DNA of 44,137 bases from Candidatus Nomurabacteria bacterium (GTDB lineage Bacteria > Patescibacteriota > Minisyncoccia > Phycocordibacterales > UBA9973). The stretch lies in contig JAPLXO010000001.1 in assembly GCA_026396065.1 (NCBI GenBank), positions 1 through 44,137 of the forward strand, in the 5' to 3' direction. The notes under the pieces are model-generated. The model saw nothing but the letters and a program-made list of their open reading frames with translations. It was not told the DNA's origin and did not search any database. Positions 1 through 10,028 of the stretch are shown here, piece after piece. The position numbers were made by a program, and so were the translations under genes. Position 1 is the stretch's first letter. Each line of letters opens with the position of its first letter.

Positions 1-45
1 GAGGTAAAAACTAAAAAAGTACATATCGAAAATAGTGCCGACAAA

Positions 46-369
46 ATGACAAAGTGGATCGGCTCTGCTTCTTCACTCATCGTCCATACAATAATTTTTG
101 CCAGCTGTTTTATTTCTATTTTACTCGGTGCACCTTTCGATAGAGTAATGCTCGTACTCACTACTATTGTATCGCTCGAAGCTATTTATCTTTCTATTTT
201 TATTCAAATGACTATAAATAGACACAGTAAGGAACTCGAGGAAATTTCTGAAGATGTGGACGAAATTCAGGAGGACATAGATGAGATTCAAGAAGACGTG
301 GAAAATATTGAAAAAGATGTGGATGAGATTCAAGAAGACGTGGAAGGTATCGAAGTAAAAGTAAAATAA
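46..369 (+). CDS. Small membrane protein with two hydrophobic segments and a C-terminal acidic coiled-coil repeat (DEIQEDV)
   Basis: ORF track; hydrophobic N-terminal half followed by repeated EIQEDV/NIEKDV units. Confidence 0.6.
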   Translation: MTKWIGSASSLIVHTIIFASCFISILLGAPFDRVMLVLTTIVSLEAIYLSIFIQMTINRHSKELEEISEDVDEIQEDIDEIQEDVENIEKDVDEIQEDVEGIEVKVK

Positions 370-373
370 AAAA

Positions 374-1249
374 TTAATTCTCCCAAATAGCTACATTCGA
401 AAGAGGTATAACTCTGCCTTTTGATTTTTCTAAAATACAAAGTTCTCCAGCTGAAGTTTGACCTTTGAAATTCTTCATAGTATCTGCGAGAGCATGAGCA
501 AGAGAAAGTGAAGAAGAATCTATCGCGTAAGAATTTAAAATTATAAAAAGAGGTTCTTTGGATAAAACTTTTTTTACTTTTTCTAGAAGTTCTGGGAGCA
601 TCTCTTCTATTTTCCAAGTTTCACCTTTTGGACCACGGCCAAACTTAGGCGGATCCATAATTATCGCATCATATTTCTCTCCCCTTTTTATTTCTTTTTC
701 TAAAAATTTTAAAACATCGTCAGGAATAATTCGTAGTCCTGTGATGCCTGAAGCTTTTTCATTTTCTTTCGCCCAAGACAGTGATTGCTTTGAAGCATCT
801 ACGTGCGTCACGTCTGCACCCGCGCGAAGTGCAAATAAAGATGCAATTCCTGTGTATCCAAAAAGATTTAAAAATTTAATAGGTCGCTTTGTATTCTTTA
901 TTTTTTCTTCAATAAAATCCCAATGACTCGCCTGCTCTGGGAAAAATCCTAAATGCCTGAAAGGTGTAGGTAATGCTAAAAATTTTATTCCTTTATATGA
1001 AAGCTCAAATTTGTCTTTTATTTCTTCCTTCATTTTCCAGCCACTTTTCGCACCCTGCTTCGAACTCCAAAATTTTCCATCAATATTATTCCATTCTTTT
1101 ATAGAATTATCTTTTGGCCATACAGCGCCTTCATAAGGTCTGACAAAAACATATTTACCAAAGCGTTCTAGTTTTTCCCCTTCACCAGTATCAATCAGCT
1201 CGTAATCAACCCAGTCTTTTGAATATAGTATTTTTATGTTATTTTCCAT
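374..1249 (-). CDS. Class I SAM-dependent methyltransferase (RlmI/RlmK-like)
   Basis: Motifs FLNLFGYTGIASLFALRAGADVTHVDAS and IIMDPPKFGRG. Confidence 0.8.
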   Translation of the reverse strand: MENNIKILYSKDWVDYELIDTGEGEKLERFGKYVFVRPYEGAVWPKDNSIKEWNNIDGKFWSSKQGAKSGWKMKEEIKDKFELSYKGIKFLALPTPFRHLGFFPEQASHWDFIEEKIKNTKRPIKFLNLFGYTGIASLFALRAGADVTHVDASKQSLSWAKENEKASGITGLRIIPDDVLKFLEKEIKRGEKYDAIIMDPPKFGRGPKGETWKIEEMLPELLEKVKKVLSKEPLFIILNSYAIDSSSLSLAHALADTMKNFKGQTSAGELCILEKSKGRVIPLSNVAIWEN

Positions 1250-1811
1250 TTGATTTTAGTTTACCACGAAGGACTTGTATTTCACCATCCTTATTTACTT
1301 TAATTAAAGTCGATGGTTCGTTTGATTTTATAGTTCCACCAGCTACATAAAAATCTACATTATCACCAAAATATTTTTTTGCTTCTTTTATATTACTAGC
1401 AGGAACTAACCCTGAAGGATTTGCACTAGGTGCTACGAGTGGGCCAGTCTTTTTTAGTAATTCAATTAAAGATTTTTTATTTGGTAACCTAAAAGCAATC
1501 GCATTTTTACCACGATGAATGTATTCAAATTTTTTAGCTAAATTTTTATTTTGATATTCTAAAATAACAGAGACTTTAGCAGGCCAAAATTTATTAAGAA
1601 TTTTATTATCAAAACTTACTCCAAATTTTTCTAAATCTTTAATACTAGAAATTAAAACTATCAAGGCACTTTCTTTTGGTCTATTTTTTACTTCAAATAT
1701 TCTCTCTACTGCTTTTTTAGAAAATGCACTACCGACAATACCATACAATGTATCTGTCGGTATTATTCCTATTCCATCATTTTTTAAAATTTTAATTATA
1801 TCTTGCTTCAT
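1239..1811 (-). CDS. tsaC: L-threonylcarbamoyladenylate synthase (Sua5/YciO/YrdC)
   Basis: GIGIIPTDTLYGIVG, KNRPKESALIVLI, APSANPSG motifs. Confidence 0.88.
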   Translation of the reverse strand: MKQDIIKILKNDGIGIIPTDTLYGIVGSAFSKKAVERIFEVKNRPKESALIVLISSIKDLEKFGVSFDNKILNKFWPAKVSVILEYQNKNLAKKFEYIHRGKNAIAFRLPNKKSLIELLKKTGPLVAPSANPSGLVPASNIKEAKKYFGDNVDFYVAGGTIKSNEPSTLIKVNKDGEIQVLRGKLKSNGK

Positions 1812-1817
1812 AAGAAA

Positions 1818-2819
1818 CTAGATTTTAAACTCTATAACGTCCCCATCTTTCACAATATATTCTTTTCCTTCTGTACGGACCTTGCCCTTTGAGCGAGCTT
1901 CGGAATAACTTCCAGCATCTAGTAAATCTTTCCAAAAAACGACCTCAGCACGGATGAATTTATCCTTAAAATCGGTATGAATAGCCATACCTGCCACTGG
2001 CGCAGTAGATCCTTTTTTTATAGTCCATGCACGAGTCTCATCTTCTCCTGTTGTAAAATAAGTTTCGAGTCCTAAAAGCTCATAACTTTTTTTAATAAGA
2101 TCCTCCAGTCCTTTTTCAAAAATAGCATCTATTTGTATATACATTCCTGGTATTTGTGATGCGACTTTATCTATAACATTCTCTGCAACTTCTGAAGCAT
2201 TGAGAGCGTATAGTATCGGCTTCATCGAAAGCAAATGCATGCTTTTTATTATTTCACTTTCTTTTTCATCTAAAATAGTTTCACTAGCTAAATGTGAATC
2301 AGATAAAACTTTTTCTACCTTTTCTAAAACAGAATTTTCAGCTATTGCAACCTTGTCTCCACGTTTCACATCTTTTTGTAAATTTGAAATTCTTTTTGAG
2401 ACAGTTTCCAAATCAGCTAAAATTAATTCTAAATTGATTATTGAAATATCTTGAAGTGGATCAACTTTATTTGCGACATGAATGATATCTTTATCTTCAA
2501 AGACACGCACTACTTCGAGTATTGCATCTACTTCACGAATATTTGAGAGGAATTTATTGCCGAGTCCTTCACCCTTACTCGCTCCAGCAACCAATCCTGC
2601 AATATCCACAAATTCTATAACAGCTGGAATAGTTTTCGCTGATTTTGAAAAATCTGAAAGCAATTTCACACGTTCATCTGGCACAGGCACAATACCTACA
2701 GATGGATCAATCGTACAAAATGGATAGTTTTCAGCTGGAACGCTTTTTTTTGTAAGCGCGTTGAATAGCGTGGACTTTCCCACGTTTGGCAGACCTACGA
2801 TTCCGATTGATAGTGACAT
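1818..2819 (-). CDS. ychF: Redox-regulated ATPase YchF (Obg-related GTPase family)
   Basis: GIVGLPNVGKSTLFNALT; NYPFCTIDPSVGIVPVPDERV; C-terminal TGS domain. Confidence 0.93.
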   Translation of the reverse strand: MSLSIGIVGLPNVGKSTLFNALTKKSVPAENYPFCTIDPSVGIVPVPDERVKLLSDFSKSAKTIPAVIEFVDIAGLVAGASKGEGLGNKFLSNIREVDAILEVVRVFEDKDIIHVANKVDPLQDISIINLELILADLETVSKRISNLQKDVKRGDKVAIAENSVLEKVEKVLSDSHLASETILDEKESEIIKSMHLLSMKPILYALNASEVAENVIDKVASQIPGMYIQIDAIFEKGLEDLIKKSYELLGLETYFTTGEDETRAWTIKKGSTAPVAGMAIHTDFKDKFIRAEVVFWKDLLDAGSYSEARSKGKVRTEGKEYIVKDGDVIEFKI

Positions 2820-2857
2820 GGATAAAATATAGCAAAATAAACGCGAAAAGTCATTTC

Positions 2858-3643
2858 TTATCTCAATAGATTTCCGCTTTCATAACGTTTTACTGCTATT
2901 TTATAAACAAAAATAGTAACAAAAATCCAAAAAGTAGTAACAAGGAAAGAAAATAATAAAATAGAAATTGAACTATTTTTTATAATATCTATTGGTAACG
3001 CACTTGTTAAAAGTGCTGGAACTACAGTCATAAAAAATATTTTCATCTTATTTGGAAAAATTCCACCAGGATAAAGACCAGGTCTTAAAAAGACTTCAAA
3101 TAATTGTTGCGAAATTATTTCTCCATCATAAATAAAAAAAGTTACTAATGAATAAAGGAATCTAATACAAATAAAAATAGTACAACCCGATAATATGGCT
3201 AAAATAAATATGATCCAGATATAAAAACTAAATTTCATATAAATACCATAAAAAATAACAACAAAAAGTCCCATAAATAAATCACCATAAGCAGTTATTG
3301 AAAAATAACTACTAGACAACTTTAAGAATGAATTTATAGGAGAAAGTAATACATTATCAAAAGTACCTTGCATCACTATTTCTGGTAACTCTACTAAACC
3401 ATAAAAAAAACTATGGCAAACTCCAAAACACAACATAGCTACTCCTAACATTCCAAATACATCCATACTGGTCCAACCATTTATAACACCAGTAGATCTC
3501 ATAAATAAAATCCAAATAATAAAAAAAGCTAAATTATTTAATATCATACTAAAAACTCCAATCCAAAAAGACCCAGCCAATGCATGAGCATTTCCAAAAT
3601 TTGCTTTTGTCTGTGCTATAAAATATTTTATATCTTTAATCAT
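2858..3643 (-). CDS. ABC-2 type transporter permease
   Basis: Six-TM-like protein next to a second permease and an ABC ATPase. Confidence 0.75.
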   Translation of the reverse strand: MIKDIKYFIAQTKANFGNAHALAGSFWIGVFSMILNNLAFFIIWILFMRSTGVINGWTSMDVFGMLGVAMLCFGVCHSFFYGLVELPEIVMQGTFDNVLLSPINSFLKLSSSYFSITAYGDLFMGLFVVIFYGIYMKFSFYIWIIFILAILSGCTIFICIRFLYSLVTFFIYDGEIISQQLFEVFLRPGLYPGGIFPNKMKIFFMTVVPALLTSALPIDIIKNSSISILLFSFLVTTFWIFVTIFVYKIAVKRYESGNLLR

Positions 3644-3646
3644 AAA

Positions 3647-4438
3647 TTATCCGTTAACTGCTAATTTTTTAAAAGCTCTTTTTGAAACTATAATAGTCAA
3701 AATATAAGAAAAAAGAATCCAGAAAATTAAATTTAAAATAATAAAAGGAAAACGTTCAGCAAAATCTGGATACATTATAAAAGATACAGACATAGATGCC
3801 CCAAATGGAGAATATTCTGCAAAAAGTTGAAATAATTTAGGAAAAAAAGCTATTGGTACCCATGCACCACCAAAAATCATAATTAACTTACTAACTACAA
3901 AATAAATCGGCTCACTATTTTCCAACCAAAAAGCAGAAAGACCACATAGAACAAAGATAAAACAAGTTAATATCTGACTTAAAATAAATACAACAAAAAT
4001 ACAAAAAACCCAATATAAGATGGAAGAGTTTAAAACAGGAAGACCAACTAGAAAATAATCAACCAATACTGATAGTATCGTAGCGGACAAAAAAGCTATC
4101 AAACCAGTACCAATTTGAACAAAAACTTTTTGCCAAATGTATCCTATAGGACGCAATAAATATATTTCTATATTCCCTGTTCGTATATCTTTTCTAAGAT
4201 TTCTTTCAATATTCCTCAATCCTAACCAAAAAATTATAAAATAAACAGACATACTCCATACAGTATTCGGAAATGGAAGTTTATCTTTCATACTAGGAAC
4301 AAGTTCATAAACATGTTTATATAAAAATAAACTTACTAAAAGAAAGATAATGTGATTCACCATTTGAAAAATAACTTTCTTTTTTTGTTCTACTGTATTT
4401 TTTGCAACAATATAAATGTAATAAAAACCTTTTTTCAT
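3647..4438 (-). CDS. ABC-2 type transporter permease
   Basis: Hydrophobic protein; ENxxxxLLRP-like segment (NIEIYLLRPIGYIWQ) typical of the ABC-2 permease group. Confidence 0.75.
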   Translation of the reverse strand: MKKGFYYIYIVAKNTVEQKKKVIFQMVNHIIFLLVSLFLYKHVYELVPSMKDKLPFPNTVWSMSVYFIIFWLGLRNIERNLRKDIRTGNIEIYLLRPIGYIWQKVFVQIGTGLIAFLSATILSVLVDYFLVGLPVLNSSILYWVFCIFVVFILSQILTCFIFVLCGLSAFWLENSEPIYFVVSKLIMIFGGAWVPIAFFPKLFQLFAEYSPFGASMSVSFIMYPDFAERFPFIILNLIFWILFSYILTIIVSKRAFKKLAVNG

Positions 4439-4441
4439 AAT

Positions 4442-5200
4442 TTATTGTTTGTAAATCTTAACTAACACATCTTCGAGCGATGGCCCACGAACTTCTACGT
4501 GTTTTTCTTTTTCAATTAATTTATGAAGTTCATTTGTAGGTTCATCTACTACTATTTTTCCATGATTTACAATAATTGTGCGATCACAAATAGCCTCAAT
4601 GTCACCGACATCGTGTGAGGTCAAAAATATTGTCATATTGTGTTCTGATCTTAGAGATAGAAGGGTTTCTCGTAATGTTTGCTTCGCAATAATGTCTAAT
4701 CCAATACTCGGTTCATCGAGAAAAAGAATTTTTGGATTGTGAATAATCGCACATGCAATCTCTACACGCATTCTTTGTCCTAGTGAAAGTGTGCGGATAG
4801 GTTGATCAGCAAAAGATTTCATATCTAGTGTATTCTCAAGAGTTTCAATTCTTTCTTTTATTTCTTTTTTAGAAAGTCCGTACATAATACCAAAAAGATT
4901 CAAAGTGTCTCTAGGCGGTAAATTTGGAAGTAAACTACTTCTTTGTCCAAACACTGCGCCTATTTGATTTACTACTTTTTTTCTATCATTCTGAGGAGAA
5001 AGACCAAGTACTGATACTTCACCCTTTGTCGGGTGTAAAATCCCTGTAAGCATCTTAATTGTCGTAGATTTTCCAGCTCCATTTGGACCAATAAGGGCGA
5101 CAGTTTCTCCTTGAGCAATAGAAAAACTAATATTATCAACAGCGACAATTTCTTTGCCTTTATGTATAAAGACCTTTTTCAAATTTTTGACTTCTATCAT
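4442..5200 (-). CDS. ABC transporter ATP-binding protein
   Basis: Walker A GPNGAGKST, LSLGQRMRVEIA signature, Walker B KILFLDEP. Confidence 0.93.
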   Translation of the reverse strand: MIEVKNLKKVFIHKGKEIVAVDNISFSIAQGETVALIGPNGAGKSTTIKMLTGILHPTKGEVSVLGLSPQNDRKKVVNQIGAVFGQRSSLLPNLPPRDTLNLFGIMYGLSKKEIKERIETLENTLDMKSFADQPIRTLSLGQRMRVEIACAIIHNPKILFLDEPSIGLDIIAKQTLRETLLSLRSEHNMTIFLTSHDVGDIEAICDRTIIVNHGKIVVDEPTNELHKLIEKEKHVEVRGPSLEDVLVKIYKQ

Positions 5201-5235
5201 ACACTAATAATATACAATTATTTGACGAAAGTCAT

Positions 5236-6135
5236 TTACTGTAAATTTAAAAATCTCTCAATGACATCTTGAGCCAATTTTACTGTTTCTATATTACCTT
5301 CTTTTTTAGGATTTACTTCTACTAAATCTAATGAGAATATTTTATTATTATTTTTTAAAATATCAATAATATTAAAAATCATTTCTTTATTAAAACCATC
5401 TTTATTCGGTGTACCAGTAGCAGTCACATATTTCGTGCTAAAAACATCTATATCAAATGACACATGAACAATGTCATGATTGTTACAAAAATCTAAAATT
5501 TGTTTGCATGAATTTTCTTTTATATTTTCTTCAAATTTGTCAGAAGGAAAAACTTTTACTTTATTTTTAGAAATAAAATTTATCTCTTCTTCTTCAAGCA
5601 ATAAATTACCAATAAATAAAAGCTGATCACATTCTAAGGATACATTTATAATTTTTTGTATTTCTGGATCATCATATTGATCCCAAAAAGGACGCAACCA
5701 CATACCATGATAATTGCCTGTAGGACTAGTTTTCTTTAAATGAATATCTCCATGAGAATCAAACATTATTACACCAACCTTTTTATCTTTATTTGAGCGA
5801 ATTACAGACAAGAGAGAGGCACTAGCTACACTATGATCTCCACCGACATTTACAATATAATTTATATTATTATCTTTTATTTCTTTTTCAATTTTTTTAG
5901 ACAAGTCATCTATTTCATTTGCCATAAAAGAATAATATTCTTCATCTGGCACTTTTTCTGGAAGCGAGAAATCAAAATCTATATTTGAAAAACTATTTAT
6001 TTTTTTTAAAAAATCTTCTGTCAAAACTTCATCTGGAGCATTCTCTACACCCAGGTTTAGCTTTGTTCCACCAATAGGAATATACTTCATTCCTAGCCTT
6101 GACCTCGATTTAATTATGAGTACTTTTTTGTCCAT
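5236..6135 (-). CDS. Arginase/agmatinase/formiminoglutamase family protein
   Basis: GGDHSVA, MFDSHGDIH, VSFDIDVFS metal-binding motifs. Confidence 0.85.
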   Translation of the reverse strand: MDKKVLIIKSRSRLGMKYIPIGGTKLNLGVENAPDEVLTEDFLKKINSFSNIDFDFSLPEKVPDEEYYSFMANEIDDLSKKIEKEIKDNNINYIVNVGGDHSVASASLLSVIRSNKDKKVGVIMFDSHGDIHLKKTSPTGNYHGMWLRPFWDQYDDPEIQKIINVSLECDQLLFIGNLLLEEEEINFISKNKVKVFPSDKFEENIKENSCKQILDFCNNHDIVHVSFDIDVFSTKYVTATGTPNKDGFNKEMIFNIIDILKNNNKIFSLDLVEVNPKKEGNIETVKLAQDVIERFLNLQ

Positions 6136-6275
6136 AAAAAATGATTAGCTATATTAATGTCTATATTATACCACAAAATACAAATATGCGGAAAATATAT
6201 TTATTCTATGTATTTAAACAATAAACTGACTATCTTGTGTATATTTTATAAAAAGGTATATAATATAGATTAATT

Positions 6276-7208
6276 ATGGTTTTAAAAGAAAAATTTACTT
6301 TATCTATAGGTGACAATATCACAGGTTCTCCACTGTCTGTTTTGGGGTATCGTTTTTCACAAGGAAATGGTTCTTCTATATATATACAAGGAGGTACACA
6401 CGGCGGAGAAATAACATTTCCTATATTTAAAATGCTTTCAAATTTTTTAGAAAAAAACACTGAATGGCAAGGAACAGTTACTTTAATACCTTTATCTCAT
6501 CCAATATCTTGGAACCAAAGACATTATTACTACACAGCTGGAAAATTTGATAATTATAATGGTAAAGATTGGAATAGATCATTCCCTGGAAACAAAGACG
6601 GTTCAACTACTGAAAGAATTTCAAAAATGATTTTTGATGAAGCTATAAAACATGACTTGATTTTAGATTTACACACTTCTCGTAGAAGTAAACCTTTTAC
6701 AATTGTCTCAAGAGAAGATCTGGTTGAATACGCGATCAATTCAGGAATTTTACCAATATATCTTGCACCAAAATCATCTTCAAACTTCCCTTTTACTGAT
6801 GCAATAGATAATGCTGGTAAAAAAGGAATTACTATTGAATGTGGGTCACATGATTCAATGAATCAAGATGATTTTTCTCTATCTTTTAATGCAGTACTTA
6901 ACGTATTTAGAAAAGAAAAATTACTTAATGATAATATAGAACTAAAAAAAGTAGATGGTGTTTTTGTGTTTGAAAAATATGAAACGTATTTCGCTCCAAT
7001 TAGCGGTTTTGTTGAATACTTGCAACCATTAGAAAAATTAGTTAAAAAAGGAGAAATACTTTATCGTATTCATGCATCTAATTCATTAAATGAAGCAATA
7101 GATGTATTAGCTATTGAAAATTCTATAATAATGAAATATCAATCTACCCACATAGCCACTATTGGTGATGAGGTAGTTACAGTTGTTACAAAATATAAAT
7201 ACATATAA
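6276..7208 (+). CDS. Succinylglutamate desuccinylase/aspartoacylase (AspA/AstE, M14-like) family protein
   Basis: GGTHGGE zinc motif, GKDWNRSFPG, LDLHTS, ITIECGSH. Confidence 0.82.
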   Translation: MVLKEKFTLSIGDNITGSPLSVLGYRFSQGNGSSIYIQGGTHGGEITFPIFKMLSNFLEKNTEWQGTVTLIPLSHPISWNQRHYYYTAGKFDNYNGKDWNRSFPGNKDGSTTERISKMIFDEAIKHDLILDLHTSRRSKPFTIVSREDLVEYAINSGILPIYLAPKSSSNFPFTDAIDNAGKKGITIECGSHDSMNQDDFSLSFNAVLNVFRKEKLLNDNIELKKVDGVFVFEKYETYFAPISGFVEYLQPLEKLVKKGEILYRIHASNSLNEAIDVLAIENSIIMKYQSTHIATIGDEVVTVVTKYKYI

Positions 7209-7242
7209 AAAAAACCACACTTTAAACCGGTGTGGCTTTTTT
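7207..7242. terminator. Bidirectional intrinsic terminator between convergent genes
   Basis: A-run, CCACAC...GTGTGG stem, T-run. Confidence 0.8.
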
Positions 7243-7254
7243 ATAAGATATTAA

Positions 7255-8733
7255 CTATATATTTTGATATATATAGTTTACTATTTCACGTGCAAAAGCA
7301 GTCAGCTTTGGTTTTTCTTCATGCGTGAAAATTTTTGCGTTTTCATCTAAAAATTTCACGTATAAAAAATTGTCAGGTGAACTTGTAACAATTTTTTGAC
7401 CAATGTAGGGTGCACCGATAATTTTAAACGATGCATTTAATGGACTAGTTTTGACAAGCTTCCCTTGCCAGTTATAATGGCCATTAAAGTTTTTCCTTAC
7501 AATTAAATCTTGTTTTGGAAAAAGTTTTAAGTAAGGTGGAATTTTTAGCCACCTAGTAACCAAGTTGTAATCGGCTACATTTGGAAAAATTTCTTTCGGA
7601 CATTTTAAATAAAATGCCAACTGAATTTCTTCCAATGAAGGAATACCGGCTTTTAATGCGGCATATGCTCTTTGTGGATCAGGACCTTGAGACCTAGCAT
7701 TTATCTCACTGTTAAATACTAAATCTTCTGATTTTTTAGGCATAATTGGATCTAATCCAAAAACTCCATGGTATCCAGTAGCAGCCATTTTTGTACCAAC
7801 CTTTTCAAGCTGATAATACTGAGAGTCAATGGAGGTTTCATGAAAAAAAGAATTGTCCCATTGATTTCCACCACTAGTACCATCCTTAGCACCAAGCTCT
7901 TTTAAACCGCAAGGCTTAATACTTGGGATTCCAGAAACAAAAGTACCAAAAGGCAATGAAAGTGCTGAGGTATTTGAAGGGATTCCATCAAACCTTTTCA
8001 TGACTCTCACGGGTCCCTCTCCTTTTAATCTATTTAACGCATTTTGAAACTCTTGTTCTGAATTAACAAAAAAAAGTGCTTGTATACTACTTGTAGTAGT
8101 AACACCACCTGATCCTATAGTTGCCTGAACAACAATATTCTCAGAGTTAAAATGTTCTCTATGAAATAAATAATCTTTGTTTACATCTTCTGCAGAACAA
8201 TAATTACATACGTCATATTTCATACCCAAAGACTGATAAAGATCAGCCATGTATCTTTTGTCATCACCAAATAGAACTGCTATTTCCGGTGTTGGTGAAG
8301 CAAAAAGCACATTTGGATATTCCACTAGTCTTTTATGTTCGTCACGTGGAGCAGACGAACTAATCAGAATTTGTTTATCCCTGTTGTTGTCCAACAGATC
8401 AAAAAAATTCTTCCACATTATAGGACTATCCCAAATATAAGGAGTATGAACTCCTGAATTATCTAGAACCTCCCTTTCAAACCATTTTTCAGCCATTCTT
8501 TCTGATCCAGTTTTAGACCCGGAAAAATAATAATTGAACTTTGGAATGATGTTTGCCTCGTGTAAATGAGTATGTATTCTATCCGGGCGATTGCCCTGAC
8601 CAATTACAATCTCAAATTCTTTCAAGGACTGTCTTGTTTTTGCTCTTAATTCTTCTGTTGTATTACTCACCCGTTCTAAAGCAGGTAAAACAATAGCTAA
8701 CGGAGCACCCGAAAAAAAATTTTGCGTTTTCAA
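7255..8733 (-). CDS. ATP-grasp-fold ligase-like protein
   Basis: IVVQATIGSGGVTT loop, RVMKRFDG, GVFGLDPIM...NSEINARSQGP resembling ATP-grasp catalytic motifs. Confidence 0.65.
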   Translation of the reverse strand: MKTQNFFSGAPLAIVLPALERVSNTTEELRAKTRQSLKEFEIVIGQGNRPDRIHTHLHEANIIPKFNYYFSGSKTGSERMAEKWFEREVLDNSGVHTPYIWDSPIMWKNFFDLLDNNRDKQILISSSAPRDEHKRLVEYPNVLFASPTPEIAVLFGDDKRYMADLYQSLGMKYDVCNYCSAEDVNKDYLFHREHFNSENIVVQATIGSGGVTTTSSIQALFFVNSEQEFQNALNRLKGEGPVRVMKRFDGIPSNTSALSLPFGTFVSGIPSIKPCGLKELGAKDGTSGGNQWDNSFFHETSIDSQYYQLEKVGTKMAATGYHGVFGLDPIMPKKSEDLVFNSEINARSQGPDPQRAYAALKAGIPSLEEIQLAFYLKCPKEIFPNVADYNLVTRWLKIPPYLKLFPKQDLIVRKNFNGHYNWQGKLVKTSPLNASFKIIGAPYIGQKIVTSSPDNFLYVKFLDENAKIFTHEEKPKLTAFAREIVNYIYQNI

Positions 8734-8820
8734 TTTTATTTATTCCAGACCCACGAAGTGGATTTCCCGTCCTGAGGCGGTTGTTAAACTGGACAATTTT
8801 TGTAAAAAAACATTATCCAA

Positions 8821-8848
8821 ATTCTATCAAGAAATGAGTAAATGTCAA
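8821..8848 (-). promoter_or_regulatory. Sigma70-like promoter TTGACA-N16-TAGAAT for the ATP-grasp gene
   Basis: Read on the reverse complement. Confidence 0.65.
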
Positions 8849-8894
8849 TAGTATAAACTATTACAAATAAAAACTCTTGTATTCATATTATTGG

Positions 8895-9113
8895 CTAAGC
8901 TAACTCTTTTAATTTGTCTTGATACTTTTGCATTACTTGCATAGATGCAGTTTGCTGATCTTGACCTGCTTTTATTTTCTCTTGTACTTCTTCAGTAATT
9001 TTTTTAAAAAGTTCAGGATCTTTCTCCATCATTTTTAAAACCATATCTATTTGTTCTTCTGGTACACCTTGTGCTTTCAGCATTTTTTTAAGTAAAAAAT
9101 CTTTTATTGACAT
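8895..9113 (-). CDS. Small hypothetical protein (72 aa)
   Basis: ORF track; charged, amphipathic. Confidence 0.55.
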   Translation of the reverse strand: MSIKDFLLKKMLKAQGVPEEQIDMVLKMMEKDPELFKKITEEVQEKIKAGQDQQTASMQVMQKYQDKLKELA

Positions 9114-9274
9114 ATATTTTATAAATAATTAATAATTTTTTTCTATTCAAACAATAATAACACAAATCATCTTTAAATTAAAGATTTTTTAGAACTGTAA
9201 GATATTGACATTTCATGCGTCATATTATACAGATAGCACAAATTAATTAATATTAATCAAAAAAAACAAAAACT

Positions 9275-9403
9275 ATGGAATTTAGTCCCGAAACAACAAA
9301 AATGTTAGAAGTATTATCTGGTTTAGCCCTAATACTACTTGCCTTCTTTTCAATGATGGCCCAAACTAGCAATACTCCTCGTAAACGTAGGGGTGTAAAA
9401 TAA
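9275..9403 (+). CDS. Micro-protein, single TM, 42 aa (MEFSPETTKMLEVLSGLALILLAFFSMMAQTSNTPRKRRGVK)
   Basis: Translated by hand; below the ORF-track cutoff. Upstream TTGACA (~9207), downstream hairpin plus T-run (~9410-9442). Confidence 0.6.
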   Translation: MEFSPETTKMLEVLSGLALILLAFFSMMAQTSNTPRKRRGVK

Positions 9404-9499
9404 AAGTATAATCGCTGCTCTTTAGTGGCGATTTCTTTTTTTTAATTTTTAAAAAGAGTATAATTATGTAATAAAATATACAGTCATACGTCACAATAT

Positions 9500-10024
9500 A
9501 TGGAAGTAAAAAATGACAACTTAAAAGAAGTTTTTTCAAAAGCATATGATGACTTTGGTGATGCAATTTTTCGCTACTGTAAATTCCAAACTTCAAATCA
9601 TGAATTGGCACTCGACCTAACTGCTGATACTTTTACTAAAACCTGGGAATATCTATCGAGTGGAAAAGAGGTAGATAATCTACGTGCATTTCTTTATCGA
9701 GTTGCTAATAACTTAATTATTGATTATAGAAGAAAGAAAAAATCTGATTCTTTGGATGCAATAACTGAAGCAGGATTTGATATTAAAGACGAGAATGATG
9801 AAAAAATCATGCATGAAAATGCCTTTGAAGGAAAAATGGCTATGGAAGCAGTGCAGAAATTGGATGAAAATTATCGTGATGTATTAATAATGCGTTTTGT
9901 AGAAGATATGTCAGTAAAAGAAATTTCAAAAATATTAAATGAGAAAGAAAATAATATTTCGGTACGAATTCATAGAGCTTTAGAAAAATTAAAGAATTTG
10001 CTTAGTGAAAACAAAGAAAATTAA
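9500..10024 (+). CDS. RNA polymerase sigma factor, sigma-70/ECF family
   Basis: FRYCKFQTSNHELALDLTADTF, FLYRVANNLIIDYRRKK, region 4 VLIMRFVEDMSVKEISKIL. Confidence 0.9.
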   Translation: MEVKNDNLKEVFSKAYDDFGDAIFRYCKFQTSNHELALDLTADTFTKTWEYLSSGKEVDNLRAFLYRVANNLIIDYRRKKKSDSLDAITEAGFDIKDENDEKIMHENAFEGKMAMEAVQKLDENYRDVLIMRFVEDMSVKEISKILNEKENNISVRIHRALEKLKNLLSENKEN

Positions 10025-10028
10025 TAAT

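Noticed and set aside
558-926. Antisense ORFs over the methyltransferase, ychF, transketolase, dnaE, murD and others in the ORF track
   Set aside because: They overlap clearly recognisable genes on the opposite strand and have no family-like motifs.
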